Positions 34,033 to 46,049 of a stretch of DNA of 64,000 nt are shown here, piece by piece. The stretch's first letter is position 1, and each line of letters opens with the position of its first letter. The notes beneath the pieces were generated by a model. The model saw only the letters and a program-made list of their open reading frames with translations, searched no databases and was not told the DNA's origin. This DNA is from Rotaria socialis. Lineage: Eukaryota > Rotifera > Eurotatoria > Philodinida > Philodinidae. A program made the position numbers and the translations under genes. The stretch covers positions 1 to 64,000 of the forward strand of contig CAJNYU010000369.1 of the NCBI GenBank assembly GCA_905331475.1. Reading direction: 5' to 3'.

Positions 34033-36367
34033 ATGTCGCACAAATCATTTTCGTTTATAATATTAATGATATCATTGTCATTATCGTTATCGTCAAAGTC
34101 AATTCTTCGAAAATCAATTCAACGCCGACAAAGTGATCTTCCATATTGTGATGCTATTGAAGGCTTCGAATGTAAATGTTCGTCTTTTCGTGTAACATGT
34201 ACAACAACTCGTGATTTATCATCGCCAGTAAACATATTAGAAAGTGAAAAACATAAATATCAATCAGTTGAAATAGTTATTGCAGCTTCACTTGATATTA
34301 AAGTTAATGATCAGACATTTGAACCAATAAAACAATTATATAAAAATGATCCTGATAGTTTAGAATTTCGTGTGAAGTTTGAAAAATTTACTGGTCTTCA
34401 TTTATCATCACCTGGAATATTTAACCGAGTATTTCCAGATAACTTATCATCGGATATACGAAAACATATGGTAAAAAAATATCATTATGTAAAATAAATA
34501 TTTCAATTATTGTTTTTCTCCAGGCATTAGAAATTTACAATCCCGAAGTAGCACCAAGTGACGATTTATATTTGTTTAAAAATTTAAATGTTGATGCATT
34601 AGAAGTTTATGCATTATATCCGTTTCATGGTTCATTTCAACAATTATTTGATGGCGCAAATATTAAATATTTACGTTTAAGTGGTGGTGATATTCGTTCT
34701 GATTTATCTAAACCATTTACAGGAAATATTGCTCGTTTAGAATTAGCTAAACAAGCCAGTACATTATCAGTACAAAATTTTCCTATTTATCCAGCACATG
34801 AATTAATTATAAATGCTTTTTATATCACTGAATTTAATAATGAATATCCACCAAATTATTCGAATTTAGGTGAATTGCGAGTGTATAGCACTGAACGTAT
34901 ACCAGCGAATGCTTTTCAACAATTTCCCAACATTCATACATTATCAATAACAACTGATCGAGATATTGATCCAAAATCGTTACATGGTTTAAATCATTTA
35001 GAAAAACTAACCGTAAAAGAAGCTAAACCATCAATAACACTTTTAAATAATCAGCCAAGTATTAAAGAATTTGAAACAAACGTTGAAAAATTAGATGAAG
35101 AAGAACAATGCCAATTAATTTCTAAATTAGCTGATGGACAAATTGCTGTTCAAAGTAAAGGCTACTTTTGACAGAAAAAAAGTAAAAATTAACTTTAATT
35201 TCAATTTTTAGCTATTCCAAATGGTCGTGAATGCACATGTATTATTGCTTATTTAAATTCAGCTGTAGGACGAACACCATGTGATATACAAGATTGTGAT
35301 CGTTCAACATGTTCTGCTATTAAAAATAATTATGATTCAACAACACATTTATTTAAATCTCCACCTTCAATTCAACGTGCGGATGGTACAGATGCTTTGC
35401 ATCAACGCCAATCAAAAGTTTATACAACATCATATCAAGTATTAGATTCCGATCGTGAAAAGCTTCATCTAATTATACCACAGCATCCACAACAAGAACC
35501 TGATAATCAAACACCTTCGGACAACGAACAACATGAAAATCATGAAAAACCAGGTATGATTTATATTTTGTTTAAAATTCTACAGTAATTTAATGAGATT
35601 GAAAAATAATTAAATAAAAACAAAAATACATATTCTATATAACACCTACAGACACTCATCCTTCATGGTCTACTTTACCGGATATAAATCATGTTGGCGA
35701 TATAGATGATGAGGAAAAATCACTTCCATATGACTATTCAACAAATAGAGAATATAATCAAAATGATAAATCTCAATCGGAACATTTGTCTAATGAAGAT
35801 TATTCAAATCATTTTGACGGCAACAATGATCGACAAACAACAAAATCTTTTCAGTCGGATGATGAAAGAGATAATACTACTCCTGTTTCATCTCAAGATG
35901 GTATTTAAATATTATTATTCTAATTTTAGATTCGATTAATATTTATAATTAGTTTCATTTAATAAATGAAATGTAGATAATTCATATTTACTTTGTTTTT
36001 AGAATCGCAGACAGATCAGGATCAAGACGATGATCGTCGAGTAGATGAACAAGGTAAATTAAATGAAGGTGAAGATAATCAACAAGAAGAAAAAAATAAT
36101 GAAAATCAAACTAATGGAGAAAATAATCAGGCAAGTTCATCCGATTCAAATGTTGATAGTACTGGAAATAATGATAAACAAACAGGCGGTTCATCAGCAC
36201 CACCAAAGAAAGGAATGAACTGGTTACCAATAATAATTATTGCTGCAGCTATTCTTACTCTTCTTCTTATTGGTATAATTATTTTAGTGTTACGTAAACG
36301 CAATACTAAGAAAGGATATGGTCCGACAGCAACAAATGATCAATCAGCAACAACACCTCGAGCATAA
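34033..36367 (+). CDS. Single-pass membrane protein, LRR-like ectodomain
   Basis: Five exons with clean GT..AG introns and matching phases: 34033-34470, 34524-35154, 35212-35553, 35652-35900 and 36003-36367, giving 674 residues. A signal peptide (FSFIILMISLSLSLSS) is followed by a Cys-rich start (YCDAIEGFECKCSSFRVTC). Irregular leucine-rich repeats follow (IKYLRLSGGDIRSDLSKPF, LGELRVYSTERIPANAFQ, IHTLSITTDRDIDPKSLHG, LEKLTVKE). A Cys-containing cap (RECTCIIAYLNSAVG, PCDIQDCDRSTC) leads to a long hydrophilic stalk rich in Asp, Glu, Asn and Gln. One transmembrane helix (LPIIIIAAAILTLLLIG..) precedes a short basic tail. It is probably a cell-surface adhesion or recognition protein; ligand and symbol are unknown. 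The exon structure is certain, the function is not. Confidence 0.85.
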
Positions 36368-36369
36368 AT

Positions 36370-37740
36370 ATCTTTTTAATTTAAAAAAAAAAGTTAATTG
36401 TCGTTTTGTCTTGTGCTTTGTATTTTAAATTCTTTTTTCTTTTGTCGTCGGTGTTTCTCCGCACTCTAATCAAGAGTAAGTTTATTATATTAGTATTTAA
36501 ATATCCGAATAGAACTAGACGATATATAATAGGCGTGCGTATTTACTTATTTTTTTTGTCTTTTATTATTGTTGACGTGATGAACTTTTGTGCTTTTTCG
36601 CGTCTATATTTTAATTTTGCCTTTTGTTAACATATAAAATTATCTTTCTTTTCTGTTGATATTCCCATTTATTAAGTATTTTGTTGTTGTCGTTGACTAT
36701 CATGATCAGCTTCATCCCTTTTCACATTTGTATTCAGTGTGTTCTTTTTCATTTACCTATTATAATTTATAAGAAAATGAATTAACTATTTCTATATTTT
36801 GCTTTTCTAAATATCTTGTTTCATTTCTTTCTTTTGTCTGTTTATACTTGATGTTTTTAATTTCAATTAATTTCAATTGGTTTGGTATTTTTTTAGCAAG
36901 TTTTTATTATGTCGCTTTTCTTTCTTTTAAATCAAAAGCACACACAAGATTTTACTTTTTTCGTCGTTCTCTTTAATTTAAAAATGTGTGATTATAACAA
37001 CAGAAGATAAGTGAAGTCAAGTAACTATTATTTTAGATTGAGAAAATTATCGAAAGAGACGCATTCCACAAAAGTAAATTAAAATCGAGTAACTGTCTTA
37101 CTATCAGGTTACTACTTATCTTTGGATATGTTTATAACGAACATAAAAGAAGAATTATCGAAAATTTAATAAAGTTTTCACAGTGTTTTCAAATTTTAAT
37201 AAAATATTCAATAAGATCGAAATGAAACTTTCTCATAAAATTATTAACCCGAAATAATTTATGCAATTTCCTATATTATATTATACATATAACGATATTT
37301 TTTATCAGAAATATCTGAGAAAGTCGATTTATCATAGAGTCAAAATTCAATTGAAAATGTTTATGAACAAAAATATTAGAATTTTTCAGTAATTAATAAG
37401 ACGTAGGCTCTCATGAGATTAAGTTTTTATCGAAATAATCTCAACTTCACTATATTTTTTGCAAAGAAAATGAGAATTAAAAGATTTTTCTCATTGTTCA
37501 TTCCATAGAAAAAGGAATACAACGGAAATTAGCTTTATTTCCATATTGATTTAATTATCTGGATAATAAGAATATTATTGTTTTAATATCCTTTTCATTT
37601 TATAATTTCAAATGTTGTCCTTGTGAAAAATCAATCGATGAATAATATTTAAAAGGTTCGAATAATTAAACGCTTTTTTCTTATAAACAGAAAACAAAGA
37701 GAGAATATCACAAAATCTAAATGAGTCATTGATTTTTCTA
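36370..37740. other. 3' gap, AT-rich, no gene
   Basis: T-rich 3' flank of the membrane protein gene and AT-rich spacer. No coding structure seen. Confidence 0.4.
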
Positions 37741-37743
37741 AAT

Positions 37744-38810
37744 TCATGGTAATTGTAAATAATTGTTTTCTGCATAAAGTGTTTCAATTGTATCAAAGAT
37801 TTGTTGGATAATTTTAATAAATGTTTTATATTCATCAAGTAATTCTGCTTTATGACCATGAAATATAATATCATCTAGTTGTCTACGTGATGGTAATAGA
37901 AGAAATCCCATTTTAACTGATTGACGAACCAGAAAACTATCTAAACAAGTTTTTTATTCGTTTTTAATATTTATAAATAACTTTTTGTTTCGATTGTTTC
38001 TAGGAAAGGCATCAATTATGGAAGTATTAAATTTATTCAATTCGAACAACACATATTCTTAAGCTGTCTAATTTGATCACGAAATTTTCGATCACTTTAA
38101 AAAATATTTATAATTTTTTCTGAAATGGCCAATCTACTTAACTAAAAATTTGACTGTAAAATTGATTAAAATTTAAATACATACGATGATGATATAACGT
38201 TGTCTCATAACAATGTATTGCAATAGTTGTTGTACTTTCTGATAATGGTCGATCAATTAAACTACGAAGAAATTCAACAATAAAAATTAATGCACGATGA
38301 AGTCGCAATAAAGTACGAGTAAAATTATCTGGATTTGTTTTTATGAAATTATGCTCAGTTTCATAGTCGATTGCTTTTTCTATTGTATCAAAATGGGATT
38401 CACTTTTTTTTATCTTTATCAATAAACGATTGTAAAACTTTTAATTTATCTATAACATCATCTTTAACAAATTTAAAAATATAGCCAAGTTGATCCAAAA
38501 ATCTATTAATAAACAGTAAATAGAAAACTAAATATGTTATAGCCTAGCTTTATTAATTCATTATTTACTTTATTAATTCTCGATAACTATCAATATAATC
38601 TTGCGTACCAATTGGTGATTTAGGATTATTTGGTTCTCTTAACGTAGCAGCAAATTTATCATAAACACAATAGACATTAAATCCACTTAATGAACTGACA
38701 TTTGTTTTGTTTTGTCCTTGATTTATATCAGTTGATCGATTTTCTCTCATTTTGTTTGAAAAACTTCCAGAATATGTGCAATCTAATTCATTGTTAGCAG
38801 AATTATGCAT
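37744..38810 (-). CDS. CPTP: Ceramide-1-phosphate transfer protein (GLTP fold)
   Basis: Three coding exons on the minus strand: 38810-38569, 38502-38185 and 37940-37744, about 251 residues. The GLTP fold is recognisable: FAATLREP, YIDSYRELIK joined to FLDQLGYIFKFVKDDVIDKL (the acidic/Asn-Lys head-group site region), then TRTLLRLHRALIFIVEFLRS (the Arg pair that binds phosphate), CYETTLYHH joined to HSFLVRQSVKMGFLLLPSR and the terminal LYAENNYLQLP, which matches the C-terminus of animal CPTP. CPTP moves ceramide-1-phosphate between membranes in the cytosol. An 8-A run near 38,404-38,411 puts exon 2 out of frame by one base between DKDKK and SESHFD. This is either a sequencing error or an inactivating indel. 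The N-terminal 40 residues are low-complexity. A GTG five codons upstream (38825) is open, but ATG 38810 is preferred. Confidence 0.85.
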
Positions 38811-39119
38811 TTTGAATAAATTCACACAAGTTTAACAATGGAGAAAAACGAAAACTCACGCGCTCGAGGAGGTATGTAAAATGCTATACTTTGTCCTTGC
38901 TATGGTGCACATAAACAACTAATCATTCGAAATATATTGAGAACGAACAATAAAAGGTAAACATATTCCTGTCATTTTTTTATGTAATGACTCATACGTA
39001 TCATGATCAAATGATAGAATAATTAGTCATACAAGCCAGTCAAATTTATTCAAAGATATTCATTGTTTTAGAAAGAAAAAATAAAACTTAGGCTGATCTT
39101 TACTTCTCTATAAATCGTT

Positions 39120-39445
39120 CATTGATTTGCCGATATAAGAGAGTAATATTGTCATATAAATACGCTTTATATTTTTTTCTTTTGAACAATATCCCTAATT
39201 TCATTATGAACTCGATTAAAAGCTTCAGTTGATTCTTATGGATCATCAAACGTTTTGCATGTAATTTAAGCTGAATTTTCATCATACTCAAAATTTCAAT
39301 CTAATGTATTTCTTGTTTCTCATAAACTAATTATATTTTGAATAATATTTACTGTATCAATCTAATCATAATAATCAGTAATTAATAATTTAGTAACAAC
39401 TGGATGATTTCATAATTGTGGATGTGTATCCGAATAGAGAAGATC
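39120..39445 (-). pseudogene. Decayed coding remnant, family not identified
   Basis: One minus-strand frame reads coherently through about six stop codons: LLYSDTHPQL, NHPVVTKLLITDYYD, IDTVNIIQNIISL, then KTFDDP and ESTEAFNRVHNEIRDIVQK. The ending resembles the C-terminus of low-molecular-weight phosphatase/arsenate reductase proteins, but only loosely. The many stops show an old pseudogene. Confidence 0.35.
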
Positions 39446-39747
39446 TTTTAATTTTTAATAATTTAATGTAAAATACATTCCTTTGTAAGTATCGATATTA
39501 AATACTATATTCAATATACATATATAGTTTATACATGAATTTCATCAATATATGTTCTACATTGCTTATTTTAATTAAAATTCAATTTTTCTTTTTTTTT
39601 TATCGTTACCTAATTATTAGATATGAAATATATTCAAATTGGGCTTTTCTTTCGTTTAATATAACTTTATTTTATCTTCGGAATACAGCAGAAAGGAACA
39701 AAATTTAGATTCATTTTTCGTTTTAAAATAGTTATTCCTTATGACAT

Positions 39748-40111
39748 TTAACTATGAACAAAACGTTTTTCAAGCAAATCTTCACTAAAATCTTGTTGTT
39801 CATCATCTTGATCAATTGATCGACCATGAACGAAACGTTTTAGATAAATTCTACAAAATAAGATATTTTTCTTTCTCAATGGAAATTATTCTTTTTTTGC
39901 CTTTTTTTAAATAATAAATTATTTGAAGAAAAGGATCTCTTTTACTCTGTTTTTGAATTTGATGACTAAAAGAAAAATAATATTAATTAAATATGTATAA
40001 TAATAAGATAATTGTTCTGTCACTTACACCAGGTGCAGACAGAACGATAGTAAAGAGTAAAAACACAAGATATGTTATCGTAGTGAATCGCACAACGAGT
40101 GTAGATTTCAT
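39748..40111 (-). CDS. Short secreted peptide precursor with KR-FVH repeats
   Basis: Three small exons with consistent phases: 40111-40028 (28 codons, ends before GTAAGT), 39965-39946 (20 nt) and 39850-39748, giving 68 residues. The first exon is a signal peptide (TTITYLVFLLFTIVLSAPG). After a short linker the last exon encodes YLKR-FVHGRSIDQ, an acidic spacer (DDEQQDFSED), then LLEKR-FVHS and the stop. The repeat of Lys-Arg followed by Phe-Val-His, with an acidic spacer between, is the layout of a neuropeptide or peptide-hormone precursor cut at dibasic sites. Neither copy has the classical amidation signal (Gly before a dibasic site), so the function is inferred. The frame is too short for usual gene finders, but the fit of signal peptide, splice sites and phase argues that it is real. 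Confidence 0.7.
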
Positions 40112-41388
40112 GATGATAAATTATAGAATGAATGCCATTCGAACTAAAAAAAGATTCTATTTATAGAAATATCTTAATATAAGAAGAAAGATTAATTTGT
40201 GTAGGCTTTTTAATATTTCTAACCGCGATGCTGAAAAAAACAAGTTTGTTTTGGTCGCTATCTCTCGTCACTTTTTATTCCGTTGGTTATTAATGATAAA
40301 CTAGTATCATTCTCATTATGATGTCAAAATACATCCTCATAGAAATTATCGGAAGATGTTATCGAATTTTATTTCAGCTTATATTCAACATTAACATACA
40401 CATTCCAATTACTCAAATTAACTTATATTTTAGTTTAACATGCTGATTCTTTTTGATAATCAATAAATAACTAGGAAATGGCTTCAGCTGTGGGGATTAA
40501 ATTCTTTTTTCATAGCAGTACAAAACAATTCTTATTCATTCGAATAGATAATTTCTATAGTCATTCCCATAACTCTTCTGTATTTCAAACAAAGATCTCT
40601 TTGAGCAATATCTATTCAACTGATTGTTTCGAATGATGTGACTACGGTTCTCGGGATTTATTTATGTTGAATCATGGCGACACATGGGAAAAAAGAATGA
40701 GACAGCCATAAAACATTTCTACTTTCCGTTTTTGCAAATTCCAACTGCAAAGTACCTAGTATATTTCTTCATCTGGCATAAAAATTTGTCTGCTAATATA
40801 AACAGACGATAAATAAATGTTTAAAATTCTATTTTATATTGTCGTATTCATAATAGGTTTTCCATGGATCCAGTCGGGGTTTCGTAGATAGCTAAGCTTG
40901 AGCTATTATAAATATTCTTATTAGATTACATGAAATGTTTTATTTCATTCAATTAATGTAAAAGCTACTAAGTAGTTTTTCACTCAAACTCTTTCGAGTC
41001 TTGCAGAACTTAATTACTTTACTAGCTAAAGAATAATTTTTTAATTCAATTTAACGAAGAAAAAATCATTTGAATTGTAAATATTGATTCCATCATTTTG
41101 AATTTTTCAATGTATAAAATCATCGTTATTAAAATTTCATATAACGTTTTATTAATTTCTAAGAGAAGATTTCTTTTAATATACAAATGTATAAATTAGG
41201 AAGAATTATCATTAGAATGAAGGGAAAATGTGAACTGATCTCATACTTAGTATTGAGTAGTAAAATATTTATATTCTATTTTATTGTTTTATAGTTAAAA
41301 TTACACATTTTATGTTCCAAAATAACTCGTTCGTTTTTATTTAGAAAAAAGACTGAAAAGATATTTATGATCAAATAAGTTTTTAATT
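40112..41388. other. AT-rich gap, no gene seen
   Basis: Upstream region of the peptide gene. No coding frame is supported. No TATA-like element could be told apart from the AT background. Confidence 0.4.
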
Positions 41389-41833
41389 TTAAATTGTATT
41401 GATTTGTTTTAATATTTTCTCCAAATCTCCATTTCGATGTAATATTAGCGTATCATCACAACCACAAATACATTTTCCATCAATAAATATTCGTGGAACA
41501 GTTTTAGCATCTATTATTTTCTCTAATATATTTTGATATTCATTTCCATTAGGAATTTCATCAAGTTCAACTATTTTGTAATCGTGTAATTTGTATCTAC
41601 CAAGAATTTCTTTTGCCTTTATGCAATAAGGACCTTAAAAATAAAAAATATTAGCTGAAAAAATGATGATTGTATGGAAGTAAACATACAAAACGTTTTT
41701 GAAAAGATAATCACTTTATGATTATTTATTAATTGTTGAACTTTGTCAACTAATACATCATTGCTACTGATACTACTAGCAACATTAGCTGACAAAGTTA
41801 TTCGACGAAATACGTTACGAAATATAATTATTG
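41389..41833 (-). CDS. Glutaredoxin, dithiol CPYC type, 5' exon missing
   Basis: Two exons, 41833-41690 and 41633-41389, phase matched across an intron that splits the first active-site Cys codon. The protein reads LVDKVQQLINNHKVIIFSKT, then F-C-P-Y-C-IKAKEIL (dithiol active site), LDEIPNGNEYQ, KTVPRIFIDGKCICGCDD (the TVP cis-Pro loop and the GG/GC-DD glutathione-binding end) and LEKILKQINTI. It reduces glutathione-mixed disulfides. No in-frame ATG exists in the first readable exon, which starts at a splice acceptor (CTTTAAG), so an upstream exon is needed, perhaps encoding a targeting sequence. I did not find it. FIDGKCICGCDD carries extra cysteines compared with the usual GG-x-DD. Confidence 0.88.
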
Positions 41834-41839
41834 CTTAAA

Positions 41840-44800
41840 GACAAGAAAAATAAAAACCTAAAAAGCAGAAACAATTATTGAGATTTTACAATCTTATATT
41901 CACAGCAGAGAAATATTTCAAATGTTTATTACACTAAAAAGAATTACGTCATACGATATGTTTTTTATAATTTAAATTAATATTCAACTAGTTGATCGAT
42001 ATTCCTCTACGAAATCTGAAAATAAATAATATATTCTGCATCATTTTGAATATTTGACGTCTTCTAGACATTCGCATTGGGTTGTCCAGTGAGAATAAGT
42101 CAAATCTATTTCTCACTTTTCTAGATCCAATCTTACACATCATTATCACAATATGCACCGTGAAATTCTCAACAAAGTGATGTCTTTTGATTATCACAAA
42201 CTATTTCAACCAAGATGTGTGAAACGATAAAAAGGTGACACTTTCTAAATTCGATTTCGAAAACCGGTCAGGAAAAACCAAAGAGGCAAAAGTAGAAGAT
42301 ACGACGAACATGTCGAATGAGAAAACCAATTAAAATAAGTGAAAAATTCGAAGGTTTCAAGTGTGAATGACCATTGTTGGTGTCATGTCAGTATAAATGT
42401 GGATTTATGCATTGTCAACGATCAGAGCTTTGCCGAAAGCACTACTGAGATCCGTATCTACATCTACACTGGCGCTTGCTAAGTGAATTAATAGTTGTTA
42501 AGTATTTTCACAAGATCATGTGCAAAAATAAGCATTTATAATTACCTTGAGCTTTTAGCAAAAAATAGTTCGTTAATTTTATTTCAGAATAACTTGAAAA
42601 CCAAGAACAATTTTCGCTACAAAATCCTTAACAAAAATCAGTCTAAATAGTTGATTGGCAAATAGTAAACACAAACCTCTATTTGTTAATTCTTTGCTAA
42701 AACAAATTAATTCGTGAGAGGGCGCATTTAATATAACATATATGATTTATCCGAATTATCAAGATTCTCTGACAAACTAATGAAACGAAAAAATGTCTGC
42801 CTTTAATAATACTTTACTTTATTAAATCGACAAATGATTTTATTTTACTTGCATTGATCAGAGTTCTTTTATCGTTGTTTGATATTTGAAAGTTTATGGC
42901 ATTCATATTAGCATAGAAGAAAAAACATTTTGAGATTTTATCAGTATAAGATTATGATTTTCATTTCAGTTTCATGAATAAATAAGATTTTATTTCCTAT
43001 AAATATAACCATAGATAAACAATCATTGAATGTCATTATACGATTTCTACGCTTGTGAGGGTCTTTTTTCAAGAATAGTGGGTACTTAATAGAAGTGGTA
43101 CATTAATGGGACTCTCTTGTTCTTTGTGAAAGAGATAAATACAATGCAAGATTATACTTAAACTTTCTTTTCGCACAAATTATATTATATGTCAATCCAA
43201 AAAATACTTCCCAAAGGAAAGTAAACGTTATATTTACTAAAGTAATCATTAAAATAAATAGAATTTCATAAAGAAATACAAAGCTGTTGAGGACAAGAAT
43301 TTAAAAAAGGTTCTCTATATAGAAGCTTATAGGTTTGATTAATCAGCTGCGTTTATTTTTATAGCTAATACAAACTGGAGATGAAATTCGAAATTTCTAT
43401 CACATATTTATTCATATGGTATAAGATATAACATAAAAAAATTTTCTCTAATTTTACAAATTCGTTAATTTAGTAATGGAATCATAGTATTCTAAGACAA
43501 GAAGTCGGCCAACTTCGATATTTCAATTTTTTTATTCTTGAAAGAATCGTTTCTACTGATCATCACTCTTTTTATAATTACTTTTTTGAGTGACGTCATT
43601 ATCATCTATTTCTTGTAAAATACATTCACACAAATGAAATTCAATTATATATGAGATATTTTTATTTTCTAAGCGCAGTAAAAAAACAATATTAAATACT
43701 CTGCGTATTTCCATTGTTCTAATGAAAGTTGTGATAGAAGTCTAGAAAAAAATCTATACGAAAGAATAGCATAGAGGATTTCTAATTATGACAAACTAAT
43801 AGAAATAACTTAAATAGATTCTCAATAATCTAATACAATAAAACTTATGTAAAACTTTTTAAACATCTGCCAGGTTTGTTTTCAGGTTAAAGCATCTGTA
43901 TTCATGTTGAATCTTGTCGCATTTCCTTATTAATCTATATAATCTCACTAAAAAAGATTGTATATCTAATTCTAATCGGTGAACCATATTCAGGATTTGA
44001 ATGAAAGACAAGAGCGAATGCATACGGAAATGATTTCATTTCGAATATGATCAAAATTCTTTCTGATAGAAATTAATTTACAAATAGGATATAAAATTAC
44101 CGCATTATTCTAACAAGTTGGTGGAAATGAAACTAATTGATTACCTAAAAATAGAAAAACTGTTAGATCTTTTAATCATGACTAAGAAATATTTTAAAGA
44201 AGTAGTTTTCTTATTTATCGTTAGAGATTCTTGGATATGTTATTTATATATTCATAAAGAAAAGAAAAGAAATTCCATCTTAAATTGTACTAAAATTAGC
44301 AATGAATTAATTTGTTATAACAATCAGAAGATCACGTGTCAAACTATTTCAATATCTTATTCTGAAATATAATCTGTCAATTCTTTTTTGAAAAGTTAAG
44401 ATCTCTAAAAAAACATAGATTCACATGCAGTTAAAACATTGCTGATCAGTAGGGCTCGTTGAACATAAAAAAGAAAGACTAAATTCGACGAGCTAAAACT
44501 AAAAATAATTCAGTTCAATAATAAAATTATATGTAGAACCTTATAGAATATATTCTTGTTGTTATTTCGATAAATTTCTGTGAGCATAGAAGATATTTAT
44601 TATTAAAATCCAAAAATTCAACGGTAACTTTAGTCAAGAAAGCAAAAGAATAATAAAGAGGTTTGTAAAGATGGAAAACTGAGATTGAAAAACGTAATGA
44701 GAATATTCATATCGAATTTGCTTCATCAAATCGAAATTTTAATGATAAATTTGATCTCATAGGAATTTGTGGATGTACGTATATTCATATTTATTAAATA

Positions 44801-44910
44801 GAAATAGGTCAATGATTACAAACATTATCTCAAATATGTTGCTGCTTCTTATGTAATATATCAGTATCAATATATATATTTAAATACAATTCAATCTCGA
44901 TCTTAGTTCA
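41840..44910. other. 3 kb AT-rich gap
   Basis: Apart from a possible 5' exon of the glutaredoxin, nothing is supported. The 84-codon frame at 44118-44372 and the 69-codon minus frame at 41988-42197 look like chance frames. Confidence 0.4.
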
Positions 44911-44912
44911 TA

Positions 44913-46049
44913 TCAAATTGTATTTAATTCTAAAGATTGTTGACGACGAGAACATTGACAATGGCAAATATATGTTTGTTGATATTTTGTCTTTTTTGTT
45001 AATTTTATTTTTTGAATTTTCATTCCAATTAAATGATGAATCGATGAACGTATACGTTTATCAAATAAACCATATGGAATAAATCTTATTGTTAAACAAA
45101 ATAAATGTGTTGTTTGTTGTATGACTTGTAAATAATAAATTTGTTGATCATTTAAAAATGTTTTGCCTTGATAAATTAAAGTCATTGTTATAAATTTATT
45201 TATCATAACAGGTAAATAAAATAATATTGATAATAAACTTATTAGAAGTATAATTAATGATACATTATTATGTCGTTCTTTATTTGTTAATCTTTGTTCA
45301 TTAGTGGAATTTAAATTTCCTTCTTGTTTTCTTCGAATCGATAGAAAAGAGACAAATCGATCTGATTTTTGATTTATTCCATTTTGTTTTTTTAATATCT
45401 TATTTTTAATTAATGACATAAAATAAATAAATAAAATAGCAATCCAACCAATATAAACAAGTATATCCGTTACTTCAGCAAAAATATGTACTATATTTTG
45501 GACTTTAGTCACAATTTCTGGTGTATTCATATCAATAGTACAATGTTGAATTTGTGGCATTATGGAATCAGACATTAATTCAATAGATGTTGAACCAAGT
45601 ACACTTCGAATAATAATAAATGCAAAAACAAATACAACTGATAAACGTCCACCAATTTGACCTAAAATAGTATTATATTTACGTTTATAATTGGTAATTA
45701 AATGTAAAAGACAAATAAATAATAATAATGTTGATCCTGTAAATGTAAATGGTGTTAAAAAGAATGATAATGGACATAATATTTGATGATTTATTATATT
45801 GAAATAATTTTCAATAGTTAATAAAATACTTGCATAAACGGTACAATAAAGAAAATCACATATTGTCATTAATATTAATAAAAAATATGTTGTACATTGA
45901 TGACGATCAAGTATTAAAAGTATAATCAATAAAATGAAATTACATACAATACCAGCAGAGGAAAGAGTCAAATTAGTTAAACGAATATTTCTATTAAATG
46001 ACTCATCATTCATTATTGTCATTGATAGTGTCGTTTCATTTAGTTCCAT
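44913..46049 (-). CDS. Rhodopsin-like seven-transmembrane receptor
   Basis: Intronless 378-residue ORF with N-glycosylation sites at the N-terminus (NETT, NLTL) and seven hydrophobic helices: about 29-48 (IVCNFILLIILLIL), 55-78, 96-118 (FTFTGSTLLLFICLLHLI), 135-152, 192-215, 263-285 (SLIILLISLLSILFYLPVMI) and 300-322. A Cys before TM3 (QILCPL) and one in the second outer loop (IQHCTID) can make the usual disulfide. The DRY position reads NYKRKY, and the end of TM7 reads RFIPYGLFDKRIR instead of NPxxY. Single-exon divergent class A receptors are expanded in rotifers and often act as peptide or chemosensory receptors. The ligand is unknown. The Cys-rich tail (YICHCQC) could be palmitoylated. 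Confidence 0.82.
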   Translation of the reverse strand: MELNETTLSMTIMNDESFNRNIRLTNLTLSSAGIVCNFILLIILLILDRHQCTTYFLLILMTICDFLYCTVYASILLTIENYFNIINHQILCPLSFFLTPFTFTGSTLLLFICLLHLITNYKRKYNTILGQIGGRLSVVFVFAFIIIRSVLGSTSIELMSDSIMPQIQHCTIDMNTPEIVTKVQNIVHIFAEVTDILVYIGWIAILFIYFMSLIKNKILKKQNGINQKSDRFVSFLSIRRKQEGNLNSTNEQRLTNKERHNNVSLIILLISLLSILFYLPVMINKFITMTLIYQGKTFLNDQQIYYLQVIQQTTHLFCLTIRFIPYGLFDKRIRSSIHHLIGMKIQKIKLTKKTKYQQTYICHCQCSRRQQSLELNTI

